The notes below the pieces were generated by a model. It made no database searches and was not told the origin of the DNA. It saw nothing but the letters and a program-made list of their open reading frames with translations. This document shows, piece after piece, positions 17,842 through 25,890 of a DNA stretch of 34,415 bases (positions are counted from its first letter, which is position 1; every line of letters begins with the position of its first letter). The position numbers and the translations under genes were made by a program. Origin of the DNA: an uncultured Erysipelotrichales bacterium (GTDB lineage: Bacteria; Bacillota_I; Bacilli_A; Erysipelotrichales; Coprobacillaceae); assembly GCA_910586805.1 (NCBI GenBank), contig CAJUJC010000006.1, positions 1 to 34,415 on the forward strand. The letters are read 5' to 3'.

Positions 17842-18777
17842 TTAACGATTTGATGTAGCCATTTGTTGCCAAGTATAAGCTTTTCCTTTTAATGTAATCG
17901 CCATTTGATAAATGTTTTCAGGCCAAGTGCCTCCCCCAAAACCACCATCTCCAATAGCATGAACATCACAACCAGTTTGTTTCATCCACAAAGTTATTTG
18001 TCTAATTGTATCAATGTCTGCTGCTTCTACATTACTATTAAGGAATGACATTGCTAATGCACCTTTACGATGAGTATACTCAATTAATTCTCTAATCCTT
18101 TCAACCGTAATACCATGTCTTGAACCAGGAGCAGGAAAATCAATAATATCAGCACCTGCTTCAATTAACTGATCTATTACTTCATATGCATCATAAGTTG
18201 CAAGAGGATCACCTAATACTTTTTCTTCAATACCATCTTCCCACTTCCCAGCAAAAATCAGCATATCTTCACCACAAACTTCTCTACATTCTTTTGTTGC
18301 TTTAATAACATCTTTAATAGAAGTTCCACTATTAGGATTACCACCTAAAACAATGAAAGAAACTCCCCATTCTTTTGCTTTTAAAACATTTTCTTTAGAA
18401 TACATCATACCAGATAATTCACTCATTCTAGGATCACTCCAATCAATATCCTCTTTTGGACATCCCATATAAATACCAACTGGTCTTCCATTCGCTAGTT
18501 TTTTTAGTTCCACATAATCAAAACCTTGCATACCATTTGCTTTTCTAGGATCAGCGAAATTAAATCCGTTCAACATGACCATATCTGCACCAAAATGAAA
18601 CATTAATTCAGTGCTTGTGCAAGTAGGCATTAAAATAGGACTATTTAAATAAGTTTGTCCCATTGCAACACGTCCTTCAGATTTCAAAATAGCTTCTCTT
18701 AATTGTCTACCTGTATATGTTGCAATTTGACTAGGCTTTGCAGTAATTAATCTTGTAACATTATAATCTAAGTTCAT
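17842..18777 (-). CDS. Predicted TIM-barrel protein of unknown function (DUF7916/PEP-phosphonomutase-like)
   Basis: A 311-residue protein. I start it at ATG 18777, after GGAGGAAAA; a longer frame from 18861 would add 28 unlikely residues. Regularly spaced strand-ending motifs suggest a TIM barrel: ADMVMLNGF, PVGIYMGCP, FIVLGGNPNSGTSIKDV, FAGKWEDGI, GDPLATYDA, IIDFPAPGSRHGITVERI and HAIGDGGFGG. I associate the family with sugar PTS clusters of Bacillota, annotated variously as a DUF or as PEP-phosphonomutase-like, with no established reaction that I know. A paralogue lies at 23496-24428, and each accompanies GH1 and Gfo/Idh/MocA genes. It is therefore probably part of the same unknown phospho-glycoside pathway. 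The family name is from memory and uncertain. Confidence 0.8.
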   Translation of the reverse strand: MNLDYNVTRLITAKPSQIATYTGRQLREAILKSEGRVAMGQTYLNSPILMPTCTSTELMFHFGADMVMLNGFNFADPRKANGMQGFDYVELKKLANGRPVGIYMGCPKEDIDWSDPRMSELSGMMYSKENVLKAKEWGVSFIVLGGNPNSGTSIKDVIKATKECREVCGEDMLIFAGKWEDGIEEKVLGDPLATYDAYEVIDQLIEAGADIIDFPAPGSRHGITVERIRELIEYTHRKGALAMSFLNSNVEAADIDTIRQITLWMKQTGCDVHAIGDGGFGGGTWPENIYQMAITLKGKAYTWQQMATSNR

Positions 18778-18840
18778 ATTATTTTTCCTCCATCTTTCTT
18801 TTGATTTTATCATAAACAATTTATATAAAATCACAATCTT

Positions 18841-18868
18841 TTGAAATTGAATTATAATCAAATTTCAA
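18841..18868. promoter_or_regulatory. Palindrome around a TATAAT box upstream of the TIM-barrel gene
   Basis: Perfect 8-nt arms TTGAAATT and AATTTCAA flank 12 nt that hold a minus-strand TATAAT (18856-18851). The arms carry the TGAAAT/ATTTCA half-sites seen at the other candidate RpiR operators. Binding here could block the minus-strand promoter. An alternative minus-strand promoter is TTGTGA (18836-18831) with TATGAT (18814-18809), 16-nt spacer. Confidence 0.45.
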
Positions 18869-18884
18869 AAAAGATGCTTTCTTT

Positions 18885-18899
18885 TGAAATTCGATTTCA
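18885..18899. promoter_or_regulatory. Candidate RpiR operator in the divergent region
   Basis: TGAAATTCGATTTCA has the form TGAAAT-N3-ATTTCA, the same as 17815-17829. It lies midway between the TIM-barrel gene and the divergent rpiR gene, so one bound repressor could act on both and autoregulate. Confidence 0.5.
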
Positions 18900-18907
18900 C
18901 ATTTTTT

Positions 18908-18923
18908 GAGAAAACGTTTTCTC
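18908..18923. promoter_or_regulatory. cre-like palindrome before rpiR
   Basis: GAGAAAACGTTTTCTC is a perfect 16-bp palindrome with the central CG typical of CcpA cre and LacI-family operators. It ends 17 nt before a TACAAT -10 box (18941-18946) of the rpiR gene, so it covers the -35 position. Catabolite control is inferred. Confidence 0.5.
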
Positions 18924-18963
18924 TTGATGTTGAAATGTGTTACAATAAAAGTGAGGTGATTTT

Positions 18964-19746
18964 ATGATTGATGAACTAATGAAAAGAAAAAAACTTACGC
19001 CCCAAGAACAAATTATCGTCCAATATATCAACGAACATCCTGATTGTATTACTCATCATAATGCTAAGGAATTAGCAAAATTAATGTATGTGAGTCCTCC
19101 TACTATAATACGTTTTGTAAAAAAATTAGGATTTAAAGGATATTTAGAGTTTCAAATGACATATATTCAAGAACATATGATGTTTAATCAAACAAAAGAT
19201 AGGTATATTGATGAAAAGAGTTCTATACAAGATATTATAGATATTTTACCTGATATTTATTATCATGTGTTTATAGAAACAAAGAAATTAACAAAAAAAG
19301 AATCTTTTGTAAGAACAGTTAATTATATGTTACAGGCAAAACAAATTGATTTTTATGCTAATGATAATAACTATGCTGAAGTCCAATCAGCCTGTTTAAA
19401 ACTTTCTACAATTGGTATTCGTGCACAAGCATTCAATGCTGTCAATACTGCTTATCTTAATGCAATAACTCCATCAGAAACATTAGCACTTGTCGTTAGT
19501 CATTCAGGAAATAACCAAACAATGGTTAATGCAGCCTATGAATTAAGAAAGAAAAGAATAAGAGTTATTGGCATCACAGGAAAATTAAGTCCAACTTTAG
19601 AATTAATATGTAATGAAAGTCTATATATAGATTCTTATGCTCATCATTTACCTTTTGGTATTATGTTATATGGCATATCTATTCACTATATTATTGACGT
19701 TTTATATACTTCATTATCTTTTAAAAAGAAAATAACTTATAAATAA
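18964..19746 (+). CDS. RpiR-family sugar-phosphate-responsive transcriptional regulator
   Basis: A 260-residue regulator. The N-terminal HTH domain (about residues 1-75) has its recognition region in AKELAKLMYVSPPTIIRFVKKLGFKGY. The C-terminal SIS domain (about 105-255) contains VVSHSGNNQTM, the sugar-phosphate-binding loop. RpiR proteins bind phosphosugars through the SIS domain and usually repress neighbouring catabolic genes. It is divergent from the TIM-barrel/HAD/oxidoreductase/GH1 cluster, and three TGAAAT/ATTTCA palindromes lie in the two control regions. The start at 18964 follows GTGAGGTGAT. The effector is unknown; a phosphorylated pathway intermediate is the natural guess. Confidence 0.9.
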   Translation: MIDELMKRKKLTPQEQIIVQYINEHPDCITHHNAKELAKLMYVSPPTIIRFVKKLGFKGYLEFQMTYIQEHMMFNQTKDRYIDEKSSIQDIIDILPDIYYHVFIETKKLTKKESFVRTVNYMLQAKQIDFYANDNNYAEVQSACLKLSTIGIRAQAFNAVNTAYLNAITPSETLALVVSHSGNNQTMVNAAYELRKKRIRVIGITGKLSPTLELICNESLYIDSYAHHLPFGIMLYGISIHYIIDVLYTSLSFKKKITYK

Positions 19747-19784
19747 AAAATAGTCAAAATATCACATAATTTCCCTTATTGTGG

Positions 19785-19812
19785 TAGACAAAAAAATATA
19801 AAATGATATAAT
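19785..19812 (+). promoter_or_regulatory. Promoter of the lipoprotein gene
   Basis: TAGACA (19785-19790) and TATAAT (19807-19812) with a 16-nt spacer lie just before an AAGGAAGGAAGGG ribosome site and the ATG at 19844. Confidence 0.6.
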
Positions 19813-19843
19813 TAATACATACTATAAAGGAAGGAAGGGTATT

Positions 19844-20257
19844 ATGAAAAAAATGTTAAAGAGAACTTTAAGTTTACTAATGGTTTTAGCTGTTGCATTT
19901 ACATTAACGGGATGTGGAGGTAAGAAAAAAACTTTAGAAACATTTGTTAATGATAATGCAACTTTAAAAACACAAATTGAAGCAATGAGCCAATCAGATG
20001 AAAATGGAAAAATGGTTGTAGATATTAAAGATAACAATGTTATCTATACTTACACTTTCCATGAAACTGTTGCAAAAGAAGAAATTGATCAATTAAAAAC
20101 ATATTTTGATCAAGCAAGCAATACTTTCTCTGCTACATTTGGTGCAATCGCTAAACAATTAGAAGATGAAACTAAAATCAAAGGAATTACTGTTGAAGTT
20201 ATTTATCTAAATGGTGATAGTACTGAATTATGGAAAGGTTCATATACAGCAAAATAA
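19844..20257 (+). CDS. Small secreted lipoprotein (DUF4854-like)
   Basis: A 137-residue predicted lipoprotein. A basic, hydrophobic signal peptide ends in the lipobox LTGC with lipidated C24, followed by a short soluble domain (ETFVNDNATLKTQIEAMSQ, then VIYTYTFHETV and GITVEVIYLNGDSTELW). The overall shape and motifs resemble the DUF4854 group of small Bacillota lipoproteins, whose function is unknown. It stands alone with its own promoter (19785-19812) and a strong terminator (20354-20382), so it is probably not part of the sugar clusters on either side. The family name is from memory. Confidence 0.8.
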   Translation: MKKMLKRTLSLLMVLAVAFTLTGCGGKKKTLETFVNDNATLKTQIEAMSQSDENGKMVVDIKDNNVIYTYTFHETVAKEEIDQLKTYFDQASNTFSATFGAIAKQLEDETKIKGITVEVIYLNGDSTELWKGSYTAK

Positions 20258-20353
20258 TAAAACCATTAAAAATGCTTAAAAATTCTATTTTTTATTAATG
20301 AAAAAAGAATTATTTTAAGAAAAATATGAATATTATATCAAAAGATATTGTTT

Positions 20354-20382
20354 AAACCACCAACATTAAATTGGTGGTTTTT
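20354..20382 (+). terminator. Terminator after the lipoprotein gene
   Basis: A perfect 10-bp stem AAACCACCAA/TTGGTGGTTT with a 7-nt loop runs into five T residues on the plus strand. The minus strand lacks a T tract, so it serves the plus-strand gene. The 97 nt between the stop and the stem show no gene. Confidence 0.75.
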
Positions 20383-20436
20383 ACATTTTATAATAACTTA
20401 TATCAAGATACTTATTATTAAAAATCTATAACAAAT

Positions 20437-20481
20437 AAAAAGAAACTGTGAAGTTAAGACAAATACTCTCAACTTTCACAG
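20437..20481 (-). terminator. Terminator at the end of the region 3 sugar operon
   Basis: On the minus strand CTGTGAAAGTT and AACTTCACAG pair (one bulge) and are followed by TTTCTTTTT. It lies 66 nt after the stop of the last GH1 gene (20547). Confidence 0.65.
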
Positions 20482-20546
20482 CTTATCTTACACTCAATTG
20501 TTATTGAATAAAAATTTAATCAATAACTGACTTGAAATATCCTTGT

Positions 20547-22013
20547 TTAGTCCAAGTCTTCTCCATTACTTTCGATAACTTTTTTATACCAATAGAATGA
20601 GTCTTTTCTAGAACGATGTAAATCACCATTTCCTTGATCATCCATTTCTACATAAACAAATCCATATTTTTTATCCATTTGTCCAGTCCCAGCTGATACC
20701 AAATCAATACATCCCCAAGTTGTATAACCAAATAAGTTAACACCTTCTTCAACAGCTTCTTTCATTGCTTTGATATGTTGTCTATGATAGTCAATTCTTG
20801 CTGGATCATGACAAATACCATCTTCACCTTCAGTTTCAATTAAACCAATACCATTTTCAACATCAAATAAAGGAACTTGATATCTATCATTAATTAAATG
20901 CATAAAGTGTTTAAATCCAATAGGATCAATTTGCCATCCCCAATCATTTGCTTTTAAATAAGGATTTTTAATTGTTCCCAAAACATTTCCAGCAGTATTT
21001 TCATATTCATCTATACTATGTGTTGTCACAACACCAGAAGCATAGTATGAGAATCCTAAGAAATCAGACTTACCTTCTTTTAAGATTCTTTTATCTTCTT
21101 CTGTAATATCTAATTCAACTCCCCATTCTTTCCATACTCTTGTAGCAAATGATGGATATTCTCCTCTTATTTGCGTATCAGCACTATAACAGAAGAAATC
21201 TTGGAATCTCTTATATGTTTCAATTGCATCTTTTGGATCAGGTGTTAATGGATAATTCATATTTCCACAAATCATTGCTCCAACTTTAATATTTTCATCA
21301 ATTTCATGAGCAACAATTGTTGCTTTAGCAGCAGCTACCAATTGATTATGTAAATAAATAAAATCTCTTTGAGCATTTTCTTTTGGTGTATCATCTCTAG
21401 GCATAATGATATTAATTTCGTTAAAAGTCATCCATTTATTAACTAAATCTTTATATTCACGAAAACACACTCTTGCAAATTCAACAAATTCATCAATCAT
21501 GGCACGATTTCTCCATCCACCATGTTGTTCTAATAATGACACAGGTTCATCGTATTTATATAATGTAATAACTGGGTCCATTCCATATTTTCGACATTCT
21601 TTAAAAACGTCTCTATAAAATTCTACACCCTCTTTATTGACACCACCTTTTATTCCATGTGGATAAATACGTGCCCAAGAAATAGATGTATTGAATGTTG
21701 TATATCCCATTTCTGCTAATAATGCAATATCTTCTTTATAACGATGATAGAAATCACTTGCAACATGATTTGTATAATGTAAATCATCAAAGAAAGCAAA
21801 CTTACATCCTTTAGGTAATTCATCAACTGCTAACCAATCTTTATGAACCTTTTCTCCTTTTTCATTCAAATACCAGATTTGTCTACGTTCAGTTGTTGAG
21901 CCTGCTGTACAATAATCAACTAATACTGGTGATTTTCCTCCTTCATTCCAACCATCTTCAATTTGAGCAGCACTAACACTACCACCCCATAAAAATCCCT
22001 TTGGAAAACTCAT
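20547..22013 (-). CDS. GH1 6-phospho-beta-glucosidase-like enzyme, tandem copy 2
   Basis: A 488-residue GH1 enzyme and the last gene of its operon. The acid/base is E199 (TFNEIN), the nucleophile E386 (DVENG), and the Ser/Lys/Tyr phosphate-binding pattern is in DLVSAGTGQMDKKYGF. It has N108 in place of the conserved Arg (FNTSISWARI) and K153 in place of the conserved His (LYKYDEP). It is close in length and sequence to its upstream neighbour (22027-23481), with long shared stretches such as the RKYGMDPVITLYKYDEP segment, so the pair looks like a tandem duplication that has diverged. The gap between them is 13 nt with a good ribosome site. The substrate is probably a phosphorylated disaccharide with a non-standard -1 sugar; this is inference. 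Confidence 0.9.
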   Translation of the reverse strand: MSFPKGFLWGGSVSAAQIEDGWNEGGKSPVLVDYCTAGSTTERRQIWYLNEKGEKVHKDWLAVDELPKGCKFAFFDDLHYTNHVASDFYHRYKEDIALLAEMGYTTFNTSISWARIYPHGIKGGVNKEGVEFYRDVFKECRKYGMDPVITLYKYDEPVSLLEQHGGWRNRAMIDEFVEFARVCFREYKDLVNKWMTFNEINIIMPRDDTPKENAQRDFIYLHNQLVAAAKATIVAHEIDENIKVGAMICGNMNYPLTPDPKDAIETYKRFQDFFCYSADTQIRGEYPSFATRVWKEWGVELDITEEDKRILKEGKSDFLGFSYYASGVVTTHSIDEYENTAGNVLGTIKNPYLKANDWGWQIDPIGFKHFMHLINDRYQVPLFDVENGIGLIETEGEDGICHDPARIDYHRQHIKAMKEAVEEGVNLFGYTTWGCIDLVSAGTGQMDKKYGFVYVEMDDQGNGDLHRSRKDSFYWYKKVIESNGEDLD

Positions 22014-22026
22014 CTTTCTCTACCTC

Positions 22027-23481
22027 CTAGTCTAAATCTTTTCCATCACTTTCAATAACTTTCTTATACCAATAGAAAGAATCTTTCTTTAATCTGTGTA
22101 AATCTCCTACTCCTTCATCATTCATATCAACATAAATAAATCCATATCTTTTATCCATTTGACCAGTTGTAAATGAAACCAAATCAATTGGACCCCATGT
22201 TGTATATCCAAAAATATCAACACCTTCTTCTCTTGCTTTCATTAAACTTTGAATATGTCCTCTTAAATAATCAATTCTATAATCATCATGAATACTTCCA
22301 TCTTCTTCAACTTTATCAAATGCTCCTAAACCATTTTCCACATCAAAAATAGGAATTTGATATCTGTCATATAAGAAATGTAAGAAATATTCATATCCAA
22401 CAGGATCGATTTGCCATCCCCAATCACTTGCTTTTAGATAAGGATTCTTTAAATTTGCTGAAGCACCTGCTGCTCCTAATGATTCTCCTTCTCCTTCATG
22501 TGTTGTAATAACATTAGACATATAATATGAATAAGCTAAGAAATCAGCTTTTCCTTCCATTAAAATATTTTTATCTTCTTCTGTAATTTCTAATTGAACA
22601 TTATTTTCTGCCCACATTCTTTTTGCATAAGATGGATAATATCCTCTAATCATTGTATCTGCACAATATCCAAATTTTTCTTGAAATGCTTTATAATTAG
22701 CTAAAACATCATTTGGATCACATGTATATGGATAACTACAGAAACCTGCTATCATACATCCTACATTTATATTCTCATCTATTTCATGAGCAACGATTGT
22801 TGCTTGTGCTGAAGCAATCATTTGATTATGAAGCTCTGTAAAAGAAACTTGTTTACCTTCTTTTCCTTCAAAATGAAGTAATATATTAATTTCATTAAAT
22901 GTTAACCACTTATCAACTAAGTCTTTATACTCAGTAAAGCATACTCTTGCAAATTCAACAAATTGATGAATCATTTCTCTATTTGTCCATCCACCATATG
23001 TTTCTTCTAAATAAACTGGTTCATCATATTTGTATAATGTAATGACTGGATCCATACCATATTTTCTACATTCTTTAAAAACATTTCTATAAAATTCTAC
23101 ACCTGCTTGATTGACTCCACCTTCAACACCATGTGGATAAATCCTTGCCCAAGATACCGTTGTATTAAATGTTGTAAATCCCATTTCTGCCATCAAAGCA
23201 ATATCTTCTTTATATCTATGATAAAAATCAATTCCAACATGATTTGTATATCTAATATCATCAAAAATCTCATATTTAGCACCTTTAGGCAAATGATCAA
23301 ATTGTCTCATTTTTCCTCTTGTTCCATCTGCATTTCGATAATGAATCCATCTTCTATCTTTTGTTGTTCCTGGATCACCGAAATCTACTTGAACTGGACT
23401 TTTTCCATCCTCATTCCAAGCACCTTCACATTGAGCAGCACTAATTGAACCACCCCATAAAAATTTATCTGTAAATACCAT
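22027..23481 (-). CDS. GH1 6-phospho-beta-glucosidase-like enzyme, tandem copy 1
   Basis: A 484-residue GH1 enzyme. The acid/base is E197 (TFNEIN), the nucleophile E382 (DVENG), the N-terminal motif is SISAAQCEGAW, and the phosphate-binding pattern is DLVSFTTGQMDKRYGF. It shares the Arg-to-Asn (N106, FNTTVSWARI) and His-to-Lys (K151, LYKYDEP) changes of its tandem neighbour and of the enzyme at 12666. All three also have an N-terminal insertion (about residues 30-75) absent from the shorter GH1 enzymes at 25887 and 30858. It sits 14 nt after the TIM-barrel paralogue gene in the same operon. The family is certain; specificity is not. Confidence 0.9.
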   Translation of the reverse strand: MVFTDKFLWGGSISAAQCEGAWNEDGKSPVQVDFGDPGTTKDRRWIHYRNADGTRGKMRQFDHLPKGAKYEIFDDIRYTNHVGIDFYHRYKEDIALMAEMGFTTFNTTVSWARIYPHGVEGGVNQAGVEFYRNVFKECRKYGMDPVITLYKYDEPVYLEETYGGWTNREMIHQFVEFARVCFTEYKDLVDKWLTFNEINILLHFEGKEGKQVSFTELHNQMIASAQATIVAHEIDENINVGCMIAGFCSYPYTCDPNDVLANYKAFQEKFGYCADTMIRGYYPSYAKRMWAENNVQLEITEEDKNILMEGKADFLAYSYYMSNVITTHEGEGESLGAAGASANLKNPYLKASDWGWQIDPVGYEYFLHFLYDRYQIPIFDVENGLGAFDKVEEDGSIHDDYRIDYLRGHIQSLMKAREEGVDIFGYTTWGPIDLVSFTTGQMDKRYGFIYVDMNDEGVGDLHRLKKDSFYWYKKVIESDGKDLD

Positions 23482-23495
23482 TTTTCTTCCTCCTT

Positions 23496-24428
23496 TTATT
23501 TATTAACACTTGCCATTCTGAACCAAGTGTAATGTTCTCCTTTTAATGAAACAGATAATTGATAAATATTTTTAGGTGATGAGCATCCAGCAAAACCACC
23601 ATCTCCAATAGCATGAATATCTGCTCCTGTTTCTTTCATTTTCAAAGCAATCAAACGAATTGTATCTGGATCAGCACATTCTACTGAACTATTTAAGAAT
23701 GTTAATGCTAATGTTCCAGGTTTATAACGATGTATAAATTCAACCAATTCTCTAATCATTTCCACTGTAATACCATGTCTTGATCCTGGTGCAGGTAAAT
23801 CAATACAATCAGCACCCGCATCTATCAATTGCTTAATAATATCTTTTGCATCATATGTTGCAAGTGGATCACCTAATACTTTTTCACGAATGCCATCTTC
23901 CCATTTCCCAGCACATATAAGCATTTGATTCCCACAAATTTCTTTTGCCTTTTTTGTACAAGCAATCACATCTTTGATAGAAGTTCCACTTCCTGGATTA
24001 CCACCTAAAACGATGAAATCCGCTCCTATTTCCATACACTTTTTGATATGTTCCTCAGTCGCTAACATACCTTCGCCTCGATATAATGCTTTCTTTCCTT
24101 GATCTTTAAGTTCTTCTTTTGGGCATCCTAAATAAACACCAATAGGTCGATGACATCTTTCTTTCAACTCTTTTAAAGTCAAACCACAAAGACCTGGATT
24201 ATTGCTCATATCATCTAAATCTATTGTATTCAACATCACCATGTCTGCACCCCATGCAAACATTAATTCACTATTTGTAACTCCTCTAACTAAACCAGGA
24301 CCAGCAAATAACAAATGTTGTCCCATGACAACACGTCCTTCAGATTTAAATATAGATTCCTTTAAATCCATTGGAGTCATCTTTTCAATTTCACTCTTAG
24401 ATGCACTAATTAATCTCGTCACTGTCAT
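23496..24428 (-). CDS. Predicted TIM-barrel protein of unknown function, second paralogue
   Basis: A 310-residue paralogue of the protein at 17842-18777. It has the same motif series: TRLISASKSEI, KSEGRVVMGQ, GADMVMLN, PIGVYLGCPKEE, FIVLGGNPGSGTSIKDV, AGKWEDGIREKVLGDPLATYDA, APGSRHGITVEMIRELVEF and HAIGDGGFAG. The conserved GDP, GSRHG and IGDGG loops at strand ends look like a phosphate- or metal-binding barrel mouth. It lies 2 nt after the VOC gene and 14 nt before a GH1 gene. Conserved linkage to GH1 and Gfo/Idh/MocA genes in two separate clusters of one genome is the best clue to its role. The reaction is unknown. Confidence 0.82.
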   Translation of the reverse strand: MTVTRLISASKSEIEKMTPMDLKESIFKSEGRVVMGQHLLFAGPGLVRGVTNSELMFAWGADMVMLNTIDLDDMSNNPGLCGLTLKELKERCHRPIGVYLGCPKEELKDQGKKALYRGEGMLATEEHIKKCMEIGADFIVLGGNPGSGTSIKDVIACTKKAKEICGNQMLICAGKWEDGIREKVLGDPLATYDAKDIIKQLIDAGADCIDLPAPGSRHGITVEMIRELVEFIHRYKPGTLALTFLNSSVECADPDTIRLIALKMKETGADIHAIGDGGFAGCSSPKNIYQLSVSLKGEHYTWFRMASVNK

Positions 24429-24430
24429 AT

Positions 24431-24934
24431 TTATTGACCATATCTTTCTTTATCTTCTTCAATATTACCATGATGTTGTAAAGATTTCTCTGTATATTGC
24501 ATAATTTCAAATTTATTTCCATCAGGATCATGTATCCACATTTGCCAAGTTTCAGATTGTCCTTTATTTGGCTCAATATCAATCTCAACCCCTGCTTGAA
24601 CTAACTCTTCTCTTGCCTCAAAAATATCATCAACCATTAATGCAAAATGTGAATAACCTAAATGTGTATTAGGTTCAATATATTCACCTTGTCCATCAGC
24701 TTTAGGAAACAATTCCAAATATTGTCCTGGAGCTAATTCAATAAAAATATAAGCAATATCTTTAGGATTTGTTTCAGCTCTTTTTGCCCATGCTCCTCTA
24801 CTTGTTTGACCAATGTATGCCTCATATCGCATAATAATCTTTGCTTTTAAACCAAGCTTGTTTTCATAAAAATCTCTCATAACATCTAATTGATCTGTAT
24901 AGAAAGATAAATGCATGACTTCATTAAATTTCAT
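24431..24934 (-). CDS. VOC (glyoxalase/dioxygenase) superfamily protein
   Basis: A 167-residue VOC-fold protein made of two beta-alpha-beta-beta-beta units. H8 (MHLSFY), E75 (YLELF), H96 (YSHFAL) and E143 (KFEIMQY) stand where glyoxalase I-type enzymes hold their metal, so a metal-dependent isomerase or lyase activity is possible. I start it at ATG 24934, which follows GAAAGGAG; a longer frame from 24985 would overlap the oxidoreductase gene. It ends 2 nt before the TIM-barrel gene. Its place among sugar genes suggests action on a keto- or aldehyde-sugar intermediate, or detoxification of a reactive by-product; neither is shown by the sequence. Confidence 0.83.
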   Translation of the reverse strand: MKFNEVMHLSFYTDQLDVMRDFYENKLGLKAKIIMRYEAYIGQTSRGAWAKRAETNPKDIAYIFIELAPGQYLELFPKADGQGEYIEPNTHLGYSHFALMVDDIFEAREELVQAGVEIDIEPNKGQSETWQMWIHDPDGNKFEIMQYTEKSLQHHGNIEEDKERYGQ

Positions 24935-24936
24935 AT

Positions 24937-25890
24937 CTATGCTCCTTTCGTTATTTCTCTTATTTGTTCTATTAAAACAATACAATCAATTGAATCTTGT
25001 AGACTCATTTTATCACTTTCATATTGATGATTTTTTAAACACTGATGAACTTCTTCAATTTCTGTATAAAAATCATCATAAATATAATCCTTAAAAACTG
25101 TATATGATTTTTGTCCATCAACTTCTATCATAAATTCAGTTGGTCTATAAAATGGTTGTGTTGTTATTTTTCCTTTCGTCCCTATAATCGTCATTAAAGG
25201 TGATTTCATTTCATCCATTGCCATTTCCAAAAAACCAATCTGTCCACTTTCAAAAGTAATTGTGACTCTATCATGAACATCTACACCTCGATCTATTGTT
25301 ACATTATTTTGAATATCTTGAATAGGTGAATGAATATAATTTAACAAACTTGCAATAGTATAACTTCCTACATCATTCAAAATTCCACCTTGTTTCTCAT
25401 CAAAAAGATATCTTGTATTTGCTACACCACTCATATCATAACAAAACCTATTCTCAATTTTTAAAATATCTCCAATAACACCTTCTTGAAGCACCTTTTG
25501 AAGTTCATAAATCGCAGGAACAAAACGTGTCTTCATCGCCTCCATAAAAAACACCTTGTTTTCTCTTGCAATGGTTACAAGTTCTTTTGTTTGTTTTGAT
25601 GATAATGTCGCTGGTTTTTCACATAACACTGCTTTTCCCTTTAATAATGCTTTCTTTGACCATTCATAATGTGTATTATGCCAAGTTGCAATATAAACAA
25701 CATCTACATTTTCATCATCTAATAAGGCATCATAATTGTCATATGTCACAATATCTGGATATAAATCAATCCATTCTTGCTGTTTTGTTTTAGATGCAAT
25801 TGCATAAAGTTTACCTTCTTGACTATATGACAATCCTTTCACAAAACGATGAGCAATTTGACCAGCTCCTATAATTCCCCAATGAATCAT
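24937..25890 (-). CDS. Gfo/Idh/MocA-family oxidoreductase
   Basis: A 317-residue NAD(P)-dependent oxidoreductase. The Rossmann motif WGIIGAGQIAHRF is at residues 4-16, the EKP motif with K92 is in AVLCEKPATLS, and the MEAMKTRF motif resembles dimeric dihydrodiol/xylose dehydrogenase-like members. It is the third member of this family in the window and differs clearly from those at 14886 and 15889. Its ATG overlaps the upstream GH1 stop by 4 nt. Known relatives act on glucose-fructose, inositol, xylose or 3-keto-glycosides. The substrate is not determined. Confidence 0.87.
   Translation of the reverse strand: MIHWGIIGAGQIAHRFVKGLSYSQEGKLYAIASKTKQQEWIDLYPDIVTYDNYDALLDDENVDVVYIATWHNTHYEWSKKALLKGKAVLCEKPATLSSKQTKELVTIARENKVFFMEAMKTRFVPAIYELQKVLQEGVIGDILKIENRFCYDMSGVANTRYLFDEKQGGILNDVGSYTIASLLNYIHSPIQDIQNNVTIDRGVDVHDRVTITFESGQIGFLEMAMDEMKSPLMTIIGTKGKITTQPFYRPTEFMIEVDGQKSYTVFKDYIYDDFYTEIEEVHQCLKNHQYESDKMSLQDSIDCIVLIEQIREITKGA

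Noticed and set aside
18778..18861. Longer N-terminus for the TIM-barrel protein ending at 17842
   Set aside because: The paralogue at 23496-24428 starts at the shorter position, and GGAGGAAAA precedes ATG 18777; the extension runs through the promoter region.
24406..24588. A 60-codon minus-strand frame across the VOC and TIM-barrel genes
   Set aside because: It lies wholly within the 3' end of the VOC gene and the start of the next gene in another frame, with no sign of its own.
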